Shown: positions 52,388-64,000, counted from the first letter of the stretch. The stretch is DNA of 64,000 bases from Hirundichthys speculiger (GCA_018398805.1 JAGFBZ010000814.1:3705001-3769000); one strand, 5' to 3'. Numbers and translations: made by a program. The notes: generated by a model not told the origin, from the letters alone.

Positions 52388-52467
52388 GTCTTTGACTATG
52401 ACTTTGGGCTTCAGGATGATTTTATGGGCTCAGCGTATCTCTATCTGGAGTCACTGGAACATCAAAG
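52388..52467 (+). CDS. mctp1: mctp1 coding exon: C2A Ca2+ loop 3
   Basis: 80 nt, phase 0 in, phase 2 out. Acceptor tttttctgtag. The donor gtcttt is weak: it lacks the usual purine at +3 and the G at +5, which is worth noting for splicing efficiency. Encodes VFDYDFGLQDDFMGSAYLYL; residues D91, D93 and D99 have the D-x-D-x5-D spacing of C2 Ca2+ loop 3. The last two bases form an arginine codon with the next exon. Confidence 0.95.
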
Positions 52468-52824
52468 GTCTTTGTCCATTTTCACTTGTCTGTTTTTTTT
52501 TTTTACTTGTCTGTTTTATCTACCCTCTTCTTTTCTTTCTTACGCACTGCAAGTCTCCTGCTTTCCTCTCTCCTAAACTGTTTCGTTCACTTTGTCTCAG
52601 CTGATTGTATTTGAAGTACTGTATTGATTGCTATATTCCCCTGGTGAAGGGCATGTTTGGAGAAGTTAGCATGTCAGGATTCAGAGAATAATGAGGCCAA
52701 TGGACTGCTCTCAGATCACTGTCTTGAGTGTCTTATCAAAAAGACACTCAAGACAAAAATTATCTGAGGCTTCCCTCTAGTGGCAGAGTTTGGCAATTGT
52801 ATATATTACCTTAAAAGATTCTTC

Positions 52825-52935
52825 CACCCTTCCATCCGTTATCTATACTAGCTTATTCCCATTCAGGGTCACAGGGATCTGCTGGAGTCTGTTCCTGCTC
52901 TCTTTGAGCCAAAGCAAAGGTATACCCTGGTTATG
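52825..52935 (-). repeat. Partial SINE copy
   Basis: The reverse complement gives cagcagatccctgtgaccct and ends in gatagataacggatgg-like sequence, as in the 3' part of 7199-7562. Confidence 0.6.
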
Positions 52936-53281
52936 TCAGAGTTAAATGGTACATACATCGTATATAAGTTATAGATTTTATACAATTACAGATACGTAGT
53001 ATGGAATTAGGAGGTTAGATGACTCTAAACAGCACACATTTGGAGTTATAATTACAGGAAAACTACAGCTATGCTTTTTCCAACCTCTTCACTTGTCCCT
53101 GTAGACTATGTGTAACACACCATTTTCAGAATGACATCATGTCATATAATGCTGGGACATTCACAGACACCATTTAAAAACAAAGTGTTTAAAAATAAGA
53201 GAAAAGATTAATATTAATAAGACTTATCAGACAAAGTAATTTAATAATAACAAAAGGTGCTGTTTCAACAGGATAGCCAGA

Positions 53282-53314
53282 CCCCCCCCCCCCCCCCCCA
53301 AAAAAAAAAAAAAA
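53282..53314. repeat. C-run followed directly by A-run
   Basis: About 18 C then about 15 A; homopolymer lengths are unreliable. Confidence 0.9.
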
Positions 53315-53714
53315 TCCAAAGACAGAATATAAGAAAAACATGAGGTGTGCAGAAAAAGCTAAACTTGGAGCCAGACTGACAGGATGATGATAAACAGCAA
53401 GGAGGCAATGAGAAACAGGATAATATATAGACACTGAGAACCACTCAAGACACAGAGACACAAGTGTAGACAGTTAAACCAGGGAAGAACAGACAAAAGC
53501 ACATACCAGGGACAGTGCCCTCAAAATAAACCAGGAACTAATGACAAAACAGAAGTCCAAACAATAAAAAAGCAGAAACAAACTAAAACTAAAACTCAAA
53601 GAACTGACCAAGACCCAGATAAACTGTTAATCCAAAATAAGACCATAACAGGTGATGAAGTTGAACACACAACATAAACCTCTACTTCAATGCTGCAAAA
53701 CACCAGCCTCATTT

Positions 53715-53746
<32 letters not shown>

Positions 53747-54368
53747 TTTGTGATGGCCTTTTTCCAACTAAAAATGCACAAATAGCACCCTTACTGCAGC
53801 TATTTATGATTAGATAAAATCATAGATTAAGCAATAGCCATCTTGGAGTCAAATTTAACCCATTACAAATTAAACTTATTGCTGTGAACATAATATTGTT
53901 GCCCTTTTCATCCCTAAGTTAGCAATTTATCAAGTAGCCTAATGTACCACTGAAGTCTATCAATGATCACAGTATTGTCTGAGCTGCCCTTTCAACTTGG
54001 TGTTAGCCTGTAAAGCACCAAGGCTATTAATGTCCAGGGTAACCCAAACTCTGTAGCAAAATGATGTTACAACATTCATTTCATTTTTCATTTTCATTAA
54101 AATATAAGTTATTCTTTAAAGAAACGTTCTCTCAATAAACACATGTTTAAGGGATTTCAACCAAGTTTGTATCCTTCTAAATTTTGAGACCAAGGTTTTA
54201 ATTTTTGCAAAATCTGCAATTGCAATTGGTTTCAGGTATCCTTTAGTTTTTCTGAATTCAGAATTTATATGGAAATATTGTAGTGTGTTCGGATTGATGT
54301 ATAGTACTTAAGTAATCACTTACAGTATGGGTTTCTATGTAAACATGGCTGACTGTGAATCTCTGTAG

Positions 54369-54480
54369 GACCCTGGATGTGACACTGGACCTAAAGGACC
54401 CACAGTACCCTGAACACAACCTCGGCAGCCTGGAACTAGCTGTCACTCTTTCACCAAAGGAGGGAGACACAAAGGATGCT
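54369..54480 (+). CDS. mctp1: mctp1 coding exon: C2A C-terminal strands
   Basis: 112 nt, phase 2 in, phase 0 out. Acceptor gaatctctgtag, donor gtaaga. Encodes the last C2A strands, with LDVTLDLKDPQYPEHNLG followed by the LELAVTLSPKEG strand, then an acidic stretch ending DTKDA. This closes C2A and starts the linker to C2B. The sequence parallels mammalian MCTP1 residue by residue as far as I can recall it. Confidence 0.95.
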
Positions 54481-55590
54481 GTAAGAAACCTGTATAAACT
54501 GTCTATTCATCTCTATTTTTCCATGCAAAGTAAACATTCTCCTTATTCTTGCAAATTATTCCTCTACAGTTCCTAACTTTTGGCAAGTTGTATGTTATTT
54601 ACTGAGCAACTGTACTATTATTTGGTAAACTGTATCTGCATAACTCAGAAGCAAAGGCAAGCTGTGCTGAACTGGGTTGATTCAGCCTCTGTTACTGGAA
54701 ACTTTACAATTCAGCAAATACATATGCATAAACACAAGTATAATTAATATGATGTGGAGAAAAAGTTACATGTTCAAAGAGCACCACACCCTCTTTACTA
54801 ATTATGTTGTTTGTGCCTCTGTGGACATAGTCGATGTTTCGAAGTTGCATTTATTTCTGTTCAATTATTTGTTTGGTTAATTGGACCCCTGTGCACTCTA
54901 TTTGGAACAAGGCGGAGTCATGAGGGAAATATTTTATTCCTTTTGATCTGATGTCTTAATTCTGTAGCATATTCAGTGCTACAGTTCAGAGAGACAAAAA
55001 CTGACAGAACAAATAAACTGTATTTAGGTTAACCATCATTTTGGATCTCTCCAACTGTGAAGAGAAGGGGTACAAGGTTATACTAGTTCATACTCTCTGT
55101 TGCCATCTATTGGTACAAAAGTGTAAGATATATATATTTTTAAAATATGTAGATATCTGGTTTTAAACTGTGAATAATACAGTAGTTTTGAAGATCCATT
55201 TTGGGGATGACATTAGGGAATTTTGTGATTTGTAAACAGTCCTTTAACAAATTACTTTTTTGTTTGAAACTTTTCAGAGTTGAATATTACATATTAAAAA
55301 GCACAGACTTAGTTTATTGCATACTGTACGCATACTGTCCATGTTCTTGTGTCTTTGCATGTCTGGATGTATAACTACCTCATAAGACCACATGAGTGCT
55401 TATACACTCTGCTCAATTAACTTGCATGATTAGAACTGCCCCACTCCTCTCATCTAACCCAGGCTCTAGCCCCCACCAGGCTAGAGTTACTGTCTGAACT
55501 TCATACGCTCAATGCCCTTTAATATCTGGCCCTTCAGCCTTAAGGGGAGACAATGGGGGGCGTTCTGTAACCGCTTTGTCTCATTTACAG
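54481..55590. other. mctp1: mctp1 intron, 1110 bp
   Basis: Non-coding sequence between exons; nothing else seen. Confidence 0.85.
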
Positions 55591-55629
55591 ACCATGCTTT
55601 TGAGAAGGAACTGGAAACGATCTAGTAAG
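55591..55629 (+). CDS. mctp1: mctp1 39-nt linker exon
   Basis: Only 13 codons (TMLLRRNWKRSSK), phase 0 on both sides, acceptor ttgtctcatttacag and donor gtaaac. It forms the strongly basic linker between C2A and C2B and corresponds to the TMLMRKSWKRSSK segment of mammalian MCTP1. Because the exon is short and symmetric, skipping it would leave the frame intact, so it could be an alternatively used exon; the sequence alone does not show that it is. Confidence 0.9.
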
Positions 55630-58600
55630 GTAAACTAAAGCAGCATGTAACTCCCCAAACTCCTGACTGTACTGTAATCCCTCTACCGACCACACCGCAC
55701 CTCGCCTCTCCTTCCTCACTGCTGTCCTGGTACATGGATGAAGTCTTCCCGGCCATACCCCTTTCTCCCTCCCTTTCTATCTTCCACGACGGTCTGAGAA
55801 TTGATTTACTTTTTCAGTTTCTCATTGTCACCAGCTTATTTTCCACAAGCTGCAATATGCTACATGCACTATCAGCGAGCATGTTAGCTTTATTTTTGGA
55901 AATACGACAAAGCTAAAGGTTAATTGTATGGGGATGTGTGAGTGCCAACTGTTAGTTATGTAAGTACACATCAAGGGTGGAAGCAACATATTACAGTTAC
56001 CGCAATTAGACTCTAAGATTTTGTTTGTTTTCAAACTATTTTGAAACACATTTTATGTTTCCGCTTTGAAAACAGTGATTGATATGTTAATATTGAGCAC
56101 TTCATATTTTTTACAGTGAAATCAACCATTAACATCTGGCCACAAGATGGCCACGGTCTATTATAAGCTGTCTTCCACCTTTGATCTGTGCGGTGTATTG
56201 CAGCAACCATGTAGGAAAATAAAGCAGTCACTTTACATTTAGGGGTGCTAAAGGGTCCTGAACAGCAAAGTAGCTGTCAAATTTAAAGGTCTGTTGATTT
56301 TTGACTTGTGGTTGACTGATTATAGGACATTCTTGTTTGGAAGTGCATTATATGCATTTTGGGTGAACTCTAAGAAACAGATTCGCAAACTACCTGTGGT
56401 GCGTGCAATTTCACCAGTCGAGATGGCAAATTCAAGAGTTTAGATCAAAAAAGTTGTTGCCAGAGCACAAAATTGTCACTAGGTGGAGCCAAAAGGCCCT
56501 CGAGGCTCCACTGCTCAGTGTTTTCTCTGCTCGTGTGCAGATCAGAATTGTCATAATGTTTGAGTCCGTTGGAGGTGGAGCAGAGGAGGAGGGGCCAAGT
56601 GAGGCACTGACGCATCCTAATTATTATTAGTAATTATTAAATTATTATTTTTTTTATTATTATTTTTTACGTGATGACACACCCCCATGGATGTCCCTGC
56701 ACCTCGATCAACTTTATAAACACAACACTTTGTAAATAATATTTTGGTATTGTAAATATTTGTATTAGTATTGTTTCCTGTAACATGGACACTGAAAGCT
56801 CCAGGCAAACACACCTGTTTAAGTTGATGTAAGATAGGATAGGATAAGAATTTCAAAGTTTTTCTTGTATATTAAAAAAAAAACAACTTTTTATTAAGAA
56901 ATACCTGATGAAGATTAAAATCTGGTTTTTTTTTTTGCTTACTATTATACACTGTTTTGAGCATTTATAACATAATACCCCCCAAAAAAGGGCAAAACAA
57001 TTGACACAAAGGACATTTTCTGACACATTAGTTGAAAAAAACAAAAACAAGAAAGACTTGGTGGGATTTGAAGGGTTTTTAAATAGCCACCAATATTAAT
57101 TTGTGGAATTTTAAATAACACTATTTACTGAACATTACACCTCTGATTGGATTTAGCCACATTTTAAACTGCCTAAAAGCATTAATCCTATCCCTTATTT
57201 GGGACATTCAGAGCTTAAGATAATAAAATAATTATGATTGAAGTAGAGAATGCTCTGATGCTAGTATTATAAACTTTAGAGGGCTTCACCTCTCAACGGC
57301 AGAAAGAAAGGACCACCGCCTCATCAGTGTTAATCTACTTAAAATGTGTGCTGTACTAAGTTGCATTTGAAGCAGCATTGTTGAAATTTACACTCGTCCA
57401 ACTTTGAAATATTCTGCATAAAACCCTGATCAACAACATACAGATTTGATTTAATGTGGAGTGGAGTCATAGTCAGTCACTGCTTTAAACTTTCATAAAT
57501 TCTAGACTTTTGATCCTGTTATGGCTCATTTGGGCTCTTTAGTAACATTATTTTGCCTGTCTACATCGCCTCTAAAAGACAAAGGATTCTGAGTAAGATC
57601 AACAATTAACCTTCAATAATAAGACTTAGCGATGGCTGAATTTTCAGTGAGTTTATTCTCCATTTGCATGCAAAAGGGGTCAGATCTGCACCTCAGCAGG
57701 CGATTGCAAGAAATGACAACTTGACAGTAAAAGACAGTAAGCTTCAAGACCAAACATTGAGATAGGACTCCTGCCTGGCGCCCATGATGGTGTCACACAG
57801 GAGAAACACAGTTAGATAGGAAGAACTAGATCATAATATATCAGAAATGATCTCCAAAGATGCTCTGAACAGTTTCCTGTGACCCCCTAGACCTCAAAGC
57901 ACCAATTTTACTATAAGAATCTGTCAAATGTGTAAAATGTTCCTCAATGGTGAAACAAGCTACCAGTTGCTAAAAGAGCAGGGTTGTCCCTCTCTGTAAC
58001 CCTCCTCTACCAGAACCACCTCCTCTCCTAAACAACTCTAAGTCATTATTCTTTTAACCTACACCTACATGCTCTCTTTACCACACGTAATTTTCTGTGT
58101 TTACTATGGCTTGATTGTGTTTCCTCAGTTGTAATTCACTTCGAATAAAGTGCCTGCTAAATGCTTTGTTAACTGTCAATTCCTGTTGAATTTTGACACT
58201 CCCCTCATCTGTCTCGGTTCAGGTCACTTCATCTTCATCAGGTTTTTCTTTCTAAGCATATTTAAATGTATAAGTAAAATTTTGAGACTACAAAAATGAA
58301 ACTCATCAAACAGGTGTGTTTGCCTGGAGCGTTTCGTGTCCATGTTGCAGGTTCTTATAATTGTCCTTTTATATTTAACATTTCTCAAGAAACTATACAA
58401 ATACAATTATTTACAATAACAAAATCTAAATTTATGCATGGATATCTGTTTATTGAAGCTTACCCTGAATGACTATAATGTGCTTCCATATATTTGAACC
58501 CCTTTACATCCCTTAGAAATCTTTGATTTTCAGGTTATCTTGAGTTCCCCTTCTTGCCATACATGAAACGGTGATTTGATTTCCTTTTTTCTTTTCTTTT

Positions 58601-60398
58601 TTTTTTTTTTACTCTTGATGACTCAGTATGAAATGGAAGCATGCTGATTGGGGGTCTGCACTTCTAATTTCCTCATGCATGAAGCACCTTGTTTTTTTTT
58701 TGTTGTTTTTTTTTAGCCACATATGGCAATATCAGATGAATTTGCGTTCAGATATGAATCAGCTTCGTTTGCTCATGTTTCAGTTCTGTTAAGGTGTCTT
58801 ATCACAGAGCAAGAACAGATTTAAAACTTTAATTAAAACTAAATCATACTTTTATTACATCCCCTAAATTATACCTAGAGGCACGGATTTTTTTCTGTGA
58901 CTAAAAGGAAAGAGTTTGATCCCCACAAACAGACATACACTTGGAGTGTGCCTATTTGCAATGGGACACATGTCCTGCTGTTTTCCCACCAATAAGAGAG
59001 GGATGCTGCTGCTCCTTTGAGTGCTTCCTCAGTTCATTGGTTACTTTTCACAACCACTTACCACTGGGCAAAATACCTGCTTTAGCTTTTCAAATGTGTG
59101 TGTGTGTGTGTTGTTTTTTTTCATCCAAATGGTTAAAAAAAAGGTTAACCCATATATAAGGGACTTATGTATTAAATTAAATACTGCTATGTTTTATTAG
59201 ACCTTCATAATCTCATTTTGGCTGTGCTCTGTCTGGATGATATGATTACCAAGTCAAAATAGCCTGTGCTTTTTTTGTAACAACATATATGTAGCAGTAA
59301 AATCAAGGAAAAAGGCATTGGCTTCTGACAGGATACAAAGGTGACCTCTCATCATTAGCATACAGTAGCAAGTGAACAGGACAAATGAAAGATGCAGAAG
59401 TTGCCGTATGGGAGGTTGGCGTTATGCAGAGAGCTATTTGCATTGTTTAATGTCTGGAGAATGGAAATTAAGAGACTCCCTCTCCAGATCAAAGGCCTGC
59501 ACTTGCAAGGCAGGGTTTGTTCAGAGTTTAATGAAATGCACCCACTAAAACAAAACCCATGCTAATAAACTCTGCCTAATGAGGAAGGGGTGGGGGTGGG
59601 AGAAAGCAAAGGATAGAGGGAGGATGTGCGTTTGTTTGACAAATAAATAACTTGCTCCTTATTTTAGTGAGGGATATTGACATGATTCAAAGAGGGGTTA
59701 AATAGGTCTTTAGATGCTGCTGAAGTACTTAAAGAGTAGATACAGTAATGATTCAATCTGAATTTGCAGAGCTGTCAGTTTACAGTAGAGTCAGATGGAC
59801 TAAAAATGTGGAGGACACTATAAAAGCATGTCAAGTGATTGCCATTTTTTGAAGACAGCCTGTAACTGTTTATTGTTCATTTTACCTCAAATTTGCACAA
59901 AACAAACTGATGTGATTAGATAACAATTTCAGGGTAGTTTATAAGCAAATTTGTCCATGGTAAATTCTCCTAATGAAGACGGCACAGACAAAACTCCTAG
60001 CGATTCATGGTATTTCCTTATACTTGTTGTTTTAGGCTTACGGTAATTGAAAAGGCTGTTTTGTCATCTATTGTAAAGTCCTGGCATGTCAGGGGAGCTC
60101 ACACCTCTGGAGTAAATTGTGTTGAATATATTACTTTGTGTTAAAGTGTTATCCTGTGTGTTATGCCTGCTTCTGTGTTGTGTCAAAGCATTTGATGTTA
60201 GTTATTTTTCTACACTATACAAAGCTTTTGGGGTTAATTAATGCATATTTTTTCTGTTTATTATGTAGATATTTATACACCTTCCAGTAAATCTGTAAGT
60301 CCACACATTAGTGTAATTGTTTCCTTAAATGTCTTTGTATTGTGTGTGCGTGTGTGTGTGTGCGTGCGTGCGTGCGTGTGTGCATACACCTGCTGCAG
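55630..60398. other. mctp1: mctp1 intron, 4769 bp
   Basis: Non-coding. T-runs near 58599-58611 and (TG)n at 59096-59111. The block 59300-59600 is repeat-free and contains a perfect octamer atttgcat (59436-59443) and several taat cores. Confidence 0.8.
60343..60382. repeat. (TG/CG)n tract just before an mctp1 exon
   Basis: Alternating gtgtgtgcgtgcgtg-type sequence ending about 16 bases before the acceptor of the exon at 60399. It replaces the usual polypyrimidine tract and can adopt Z-DNA. Confidence 0.9.
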
Positions 60399-60563
60399 TA
60401 TCAGAGCATGCGACTGTCAGATGTGCACAGAAAAGCCCAGCTGTGGCGAGGTATCGTTAGCATCAGTCTCATAGAGGGTCGCAGTCTTCAGCCAATGGAT
60501 GCCAACGGCCTCAGTGACCCCTATGTCAAATTTAGGATGGGCCACCAAAAGTACAAGAGCAAG
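60399..60563 (+). CDS. mctp1: mctp1 coding exon: start of C2B
   Basis: 165 nt, phase 0 on both sides, donor gtaaag. Starts YQSMRLSDVHRKAQLWRGIV and carries C2B Ca2+ loop 1 (PMDANGLSDPYVKF, ligands D199 and D205) and the GHQKYKSK strand. The acceptor is ctgctgcag; a second in-frame CAG lies six bases further in (after tatcag), so use of that one would drop two residues (YQ). The polypyrimidine tract is poor: a (TG/CG)n tract at 60343-60382 stands where it should be. The exon follows a 4.8-kb intron. Confidence 0.95.
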
Positions 60564-61070
60564 GTAAAGACATTGCTTTTTTTTTTTTCTTCTTTTTTCA
60601 ATATCCCCATTATTTCACAGCTGTCTCCATATAATAATTAGCACAGCTCTCTGTAAGCTCATATGAAAAAAATAAGAACGGACCAGATTTATGCAGCCAG
60701 ATTTGTGTTAATTTTCACACTCTACATGCCATTGAAATATTGATTCAGACTTTTTGATAAACTGCTCTCAATATAAAGTGATTAAAAACTGTCACATATC
60801 TGAGCAGACGAACTGATTTCCTTTTCCTACTGTTCTTATTATTACAATAAGTCTAGAAGAAATTACTTTATCACTTTCACACTTTCATCTCTGATTTATT
60901 TGTCTCTTGTTTCCATTCCTGATTTTACATACAGCAGTCCCTTTTTTGTGTAAATATAACCCAGTGTTTTACGCTATCTTGTAAATGTATGTATAGGGTA
61001 AGAAACATAAGTGTTATAAAGAACTGACTCACACTGACAAATCATGTTTTCTCTTGTGTGGTTTATTTAG
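60564..61070. other. mctp1: mctp1 intron, 507 bp
   Basis: Non-coding with a T-rich start; nothing else seen. Confidence 0.9.
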
Positions 61071-61201
61071 ACAATTTCCAAAACACTGAACCCCCAGTGG
61101 AGAGAACAGTTTGATTTCCACCTGTATGATGAGCAGGGAGGTTATGTGGACATTACAGTCTGGGACAAAGATGCCGGCAAGAAGGATGACTTCATGGGAA
61201 G
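61071..61201 (+). CDS. mctp1: mctp1 coding exon: C2B core and Ca2+ loop 3
   Basis: 131 nt, phase 0 in, phase 2 out. Acceptor gtggtttatttag, donor gtatgg. Encodes TISKTLNPQWREQFDFHLYD, then the loop-3 segment WDKDAGKKDDFMG with predicted Ca2+ ligands D252, D254 and D260 at the correct spacing. The last two bases pair with the next exon to give arginine. All ligand positions are kept, so this C2B should bind Ca2+ by homology. Confidence 0.97.
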
Positions 61202-61909
61202 GTATGGTGCTCTTCATAAGTCAGCTGGCGCTGTCTTCAGTCTCATGCAAAACATACTAAAAATACACACAACTTTGATTTTTAGGACAGTTTCAAATGG
61301 GGTAGGTCTGAAAGGTACACGATTTGAGGTCATATGTGGCACCTTTGAATTTGTACAGATCTACTGATTATTCTAAATTTATTTAACCTTTAGTACTTCA
61401 TATATTATGGCAGTGTCTTGCAATCCTGTGCAAATTTAAGACTACTGTAGCAAAGCTTTGCTCTGAACTGTTTTACACAAGTCCAGAGGTTATATTGGTC
61501 TGCTGTAGAGATTATGGATTCAAGTGCCTACTAAAAGGTGATTTACTGTGTCAGCACCCTACATATGATGCTTGCTATGTATTTAGCATTTTGTTTTAGA
61601 TGGTTGCTATTGATAGACTGCAGAAGAGTGTTTGATTTACAGAAAGATCCTGATAAAGCATTATTTCTTAGCACAAATCAGAGAACTCAATTTGTGCTTA
61701 AACTTTACATTTTACACTCTGTCATAATATTTACTTCACAGAAAAATGTCATGAAAATATATGCACCCAAAATGACTATATACTGTTGGTTTTCTGTTAT
61801 GTCTTGTAGAAGTCTGTGTTCCAGCACAGTCAACCTTCCCTTAACATGTACAATAGTTTCCACATCACTCTCTGTTGTGTTTTTGTGTGTTTGCTTATGC
61901 TTATTTCAG
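61202..61909. other. mctp1: mctp1 intron, 708 bp
   Basis: Non-coding sequence between two exons; nothing else seen. Confidence 0.9.
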
Positions 61910-62096
61910 GTGCACTATTGACCTTTCGCTTCTCAGTAAAGAACAAACACACAAGTTGGACCTGCCACTGGAGGAAGGTGAAGGCGTTCTGGTGCTGCTG
62001 GTCACACTCACTGCCTCTGCTGCTGTCTCCATCTCAGACCTCTCTGTCAACATGCTGGATGATCCGCACGAGAGACACCAGATCATACAGAGATAT
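61910..62096 (+). CDS. mctp1: mctp1 coding exon: end of C2B and C2B-C2C linker
   Basis: 187 nt, phase 2 in, phase 0 out. Acceptor gcttatttcag, donor gtaagt (consensus). Encodes CTIDLSLLSKEQTHKLDL, the acidic LEEGEG turn, the VLLVTLTASAAVSISDLSV strand, and then a polar helix-like tail ending HQIIQRY. The next exon, which should start the C2C region, is not visible up to base 64000. Confidence 0.96.
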
Positions 62097-64000
62097 GTAA
62101 GTTTGTTTTTGAAGTGCAAGTTGCCTTGAGTGTTTGAGTTTGGGTTTGGATTATGCGGTGCAAATTATTTTTAGAAGAAAGAACATGGTGCATAAAAGAT
62201 CAAGTGAAAGAAATTAAATGATATTCTGGCATCTTGGACTGAGGTATTTAGATGCATCGCATCAGCAGTGACACAGGCTCTGATATTACCATGCAAATGC
62301 TCTTGATAGTCACTTGTCATTAAGTTTGCTTGAAAGAAAGACACACATGTAGAGAGAAAACCCAAAAGTCCCATCTGCTCCAGAGAACCAAAGTACGGTG
62401 GTTTCATGTGAGCAACACTCAGTCGTATCTGTCTGTCTCCGTCTGGGTCTACCGCAGCTGTGCATTCACATAGTGTATGTACAGTTAAGTCCTGTCTGTA
62501 ATTGTGAGATTATACCGCACGATCAATTTTTAACGAGGAGTACTTCCCTGCTGATGTGTTTATTCCTTTCAATATGTGTGTAAGCTCCAGGGGCCAAAGA
62601 TCAGTGCCACGGCCTATATAACCACAGTGATGCCTTATTGACTAGCCACAGGAGGCCAGGCGTTTTGCCTTGTGTTGCAGAAACGGCTTCGAATCACAGG
62701 GGGGAGCTCTAGGACCAAGGCAAAACCACAGTTGTCCTTCTCCTTACAGTCCAAAAAAAAAAAAAGGGGTGGGGAGAACGGGTGTAAGAGTGTGTGTTTG
62801 AGTGAATGTGCGTAATAGGGGGCGAGAGGTAAAGGGTGAGAGGTTACAACAGGAAGGGAAGGCGTGTAAAATGAAAAGAAAAAGCTATTTCACCTCTCTC
62901 ACAGCTCACGCAGACCTCGTTTTTTTGCTTGGCTGAAGGCGACACATTTTTACTTCCTTCACCTACCTCTTTTCTTGCATCCTTCTCGCTCTCGCGCTCC
63001 CCATTTCTCTCCCGCTTTCCCAGCAACCTCGGCTCTTTGTCTGCCAGGCCTTCCTTTTAGATGAAGGGATGTTCAGATAGAAGGTCGAAGACGGTGGGGG
63101 GTGGGGGGGTGGCTGCAGATGGAGGGGCACGGAGAGGTCGGTTTGAAAACTTGAATTGTCCCCACCCATTAGCATATTCCTTTTCCCCAGACTGGCAGTC
63201 TTTCAGTTGAAGAATTTAATAAAGATGTGCCTTATCAAAGAGCACTTGTAAGACCACATACCACCACAAATACATAACGGTGCTGCTCAAAGCCTGCTAA
63301 TCTGCTTCAGTTTGTATGCGTTTGTGTGTATGCCTGGATGTACGTCCAGACACATTTTAGCTTGCCAGTATTATCAACTTGAAATCATCTGTGCAGCACA
63401 AGCCTGCACAAAGCATCCACCATTGCTCATCATAAGAAAACATTCACGCACAGACAGATACAGTAAGAGCTACTACCTGTGCTAGCTATCTCAAAAAGTG
63501 GAATGCATCTGTGCGGAAAACCAGTACACGCTGTCATCATCATCATCGTCTTAATGAAGCAGAAAGAGAGTTGAAATGCTGCGCTTGACCAGCCCACTAC
63601 CATCCCCATAATGAAAACACACATTGAAAAGATTATCATGGCAGTATGTATTAGTAGATTGCAAAGTGTGGATATTGTTAAAAAAACAAACAAACAAACA
63701 AAAACAACAACACATACACCCACATGCAGGTATACTGAGTTTAATGACCTGAATTTTCTAAGAGGACTTTACCACCTTTATTTTACATTTTACATAATGA
63801 TTATTTTCAATTGTAGAAATTTCACAGTGTCACACACAGGAAAAAAAAAAAAACTTGAAACACACACCACACCTCAGGTGGCCACAGTGAAGTCACTTTG
63901 CTTCTTTTTGTATTTAAGCCAGAATACAACAAAATTAACGTGGCCGTTAATGAAGACTAATAACAGTAACAGACATCGGATTGCTTGGATCTGTTGCTAG
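62097..64000. other. mctp1: mctp1 intron, runs off the window
   Basis: The next mctp1 exon (start of C2C) was not found. The region has an A-run (62753-62765), G-rich stretches near 63090-63110, (ATC)n at 63535-63549, and an A-run at 63841-63853. Confidence 0.7.

Larger units (their letters stand above)
52468..54368. other. mctp1: mctp1 intron, 1901 bp
   Basis: Holds a 14-bp-arm hairpin at 52721-52754, a minus-strand SINE fragment at about 52825-52935 (ccatccgttatctatactag and gggtcacagggatctgctgg), a C-run followed by an A-run at 53282-53314, and a T-run near 53721-53749. Confidence 0.85.
37123..62096 (+). other. mctp1: mctp1 gene, internal part (8 exons, C2A and C2B)
   Basis: MCTP1 is a membrane-anchored protein of the ER and vesicle system with three C2 domains and two C-terminal membrane segments; in animals MCTPs act as Ca2+ sensors, for example in presynaptic homeostatic plasticity (known of the family). 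Eight exons here total 978 nt and join without a frame break into 326 residues. C2A spans about residues 21-150, a basic linker 153-165, and C2B about 183-300. C2A aspartates D38, D44, D91, D93 and D99 and C2B aspartates D199, D205, D252, D254 and D260 sit at the classical Ca2+-ligand positions. Residue-level similarity is far closer to remembered mammalian MCTP1 than MCTP2, for example in the DFGLQDDFMG and WDKDAGK segments. Introns are 14148, 853, 1901, 1110, 4769, 507 and 708 bp. The start of the gene, C2C and the membrane segments are outside the recognised exons. Whether this is the a or b paralogue of a duplicated fish pair cannot be told. Confidence 0.95.

Noticed and set aside
63535..63549. 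CRISPR-like or satellite array
   Set aside because: Only a few ATC triplets; no spaced direct repeats anywhere in the window suit a CRISPR array, and the DNA is eukaryotic.
62097..64000. The next mctp1 exon (start of C2C)
   Set aside because: I looked for a phase-0 exon encoding the conserved pre-C2C sequence and found none before the window ends.

Overview
Vertebrate, almost certainly teleost fish, nuclear DNA. It is AT-rich, full of (TA)n and (TG)n microsatellites and of fish-type interspersed repeats (hAT and Tc1 relatives, MITEs, a tRNA-like SINE with an ATGG tail, LINE 3' tails). Its genes are split into short exons with GT-AG introns, and nothing bacterial is present.

The one gene I recognise is mctp1 (multiple C2 domains, transmembrane 1) on the + strand. 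Eight consecutive coding exons lie at 37123-62096. They splice in perfect phase into 978 nt (326 codons) covering a short N-terminal segment, all of C2A, a basic linker, and C2B with the start of the C2B-C2C linker. Every Ca2+-ligand aspartate expected in C2A and C2B is present. The gene is open at both ends: the first exon seen has a splice acceptor, so an upstream exon exists, and C2C plus the two membrane segments must lie beyond base 64000.

Layout. 1-9 kb: several minus-strand coding-looking segments with splice and poly(A) signals (983-1766 strongest, then 3014-3093, 3815-4026 and 8858-9030), which I could not assign to a family, mixed with MITEs. 9-37 kb: no convincing gene, many repeats; this is upstream or first-intron sequence of mctp1. 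37-51 kb: a 14-kb mctp1 intron holding a decayed Tc1-like transposon that was itself hit by two hAT-type insertions. 51-62 kb: the remaining mctp1 exons. 62-64 kb: intron.

The transposon annotations rest on features read directly: terminal inverted repeats and target-site duplications of characteristic length (TA; TTAA; exact 5, 6 and 8 bp). I found no clearly new biological system. The items most worth a second look are the unassigned minus-strand gene at the left end, a 39-nt in-frame exon and a tandem acceptor next to a (TG)n tract in mctp1, and the nested transposons.
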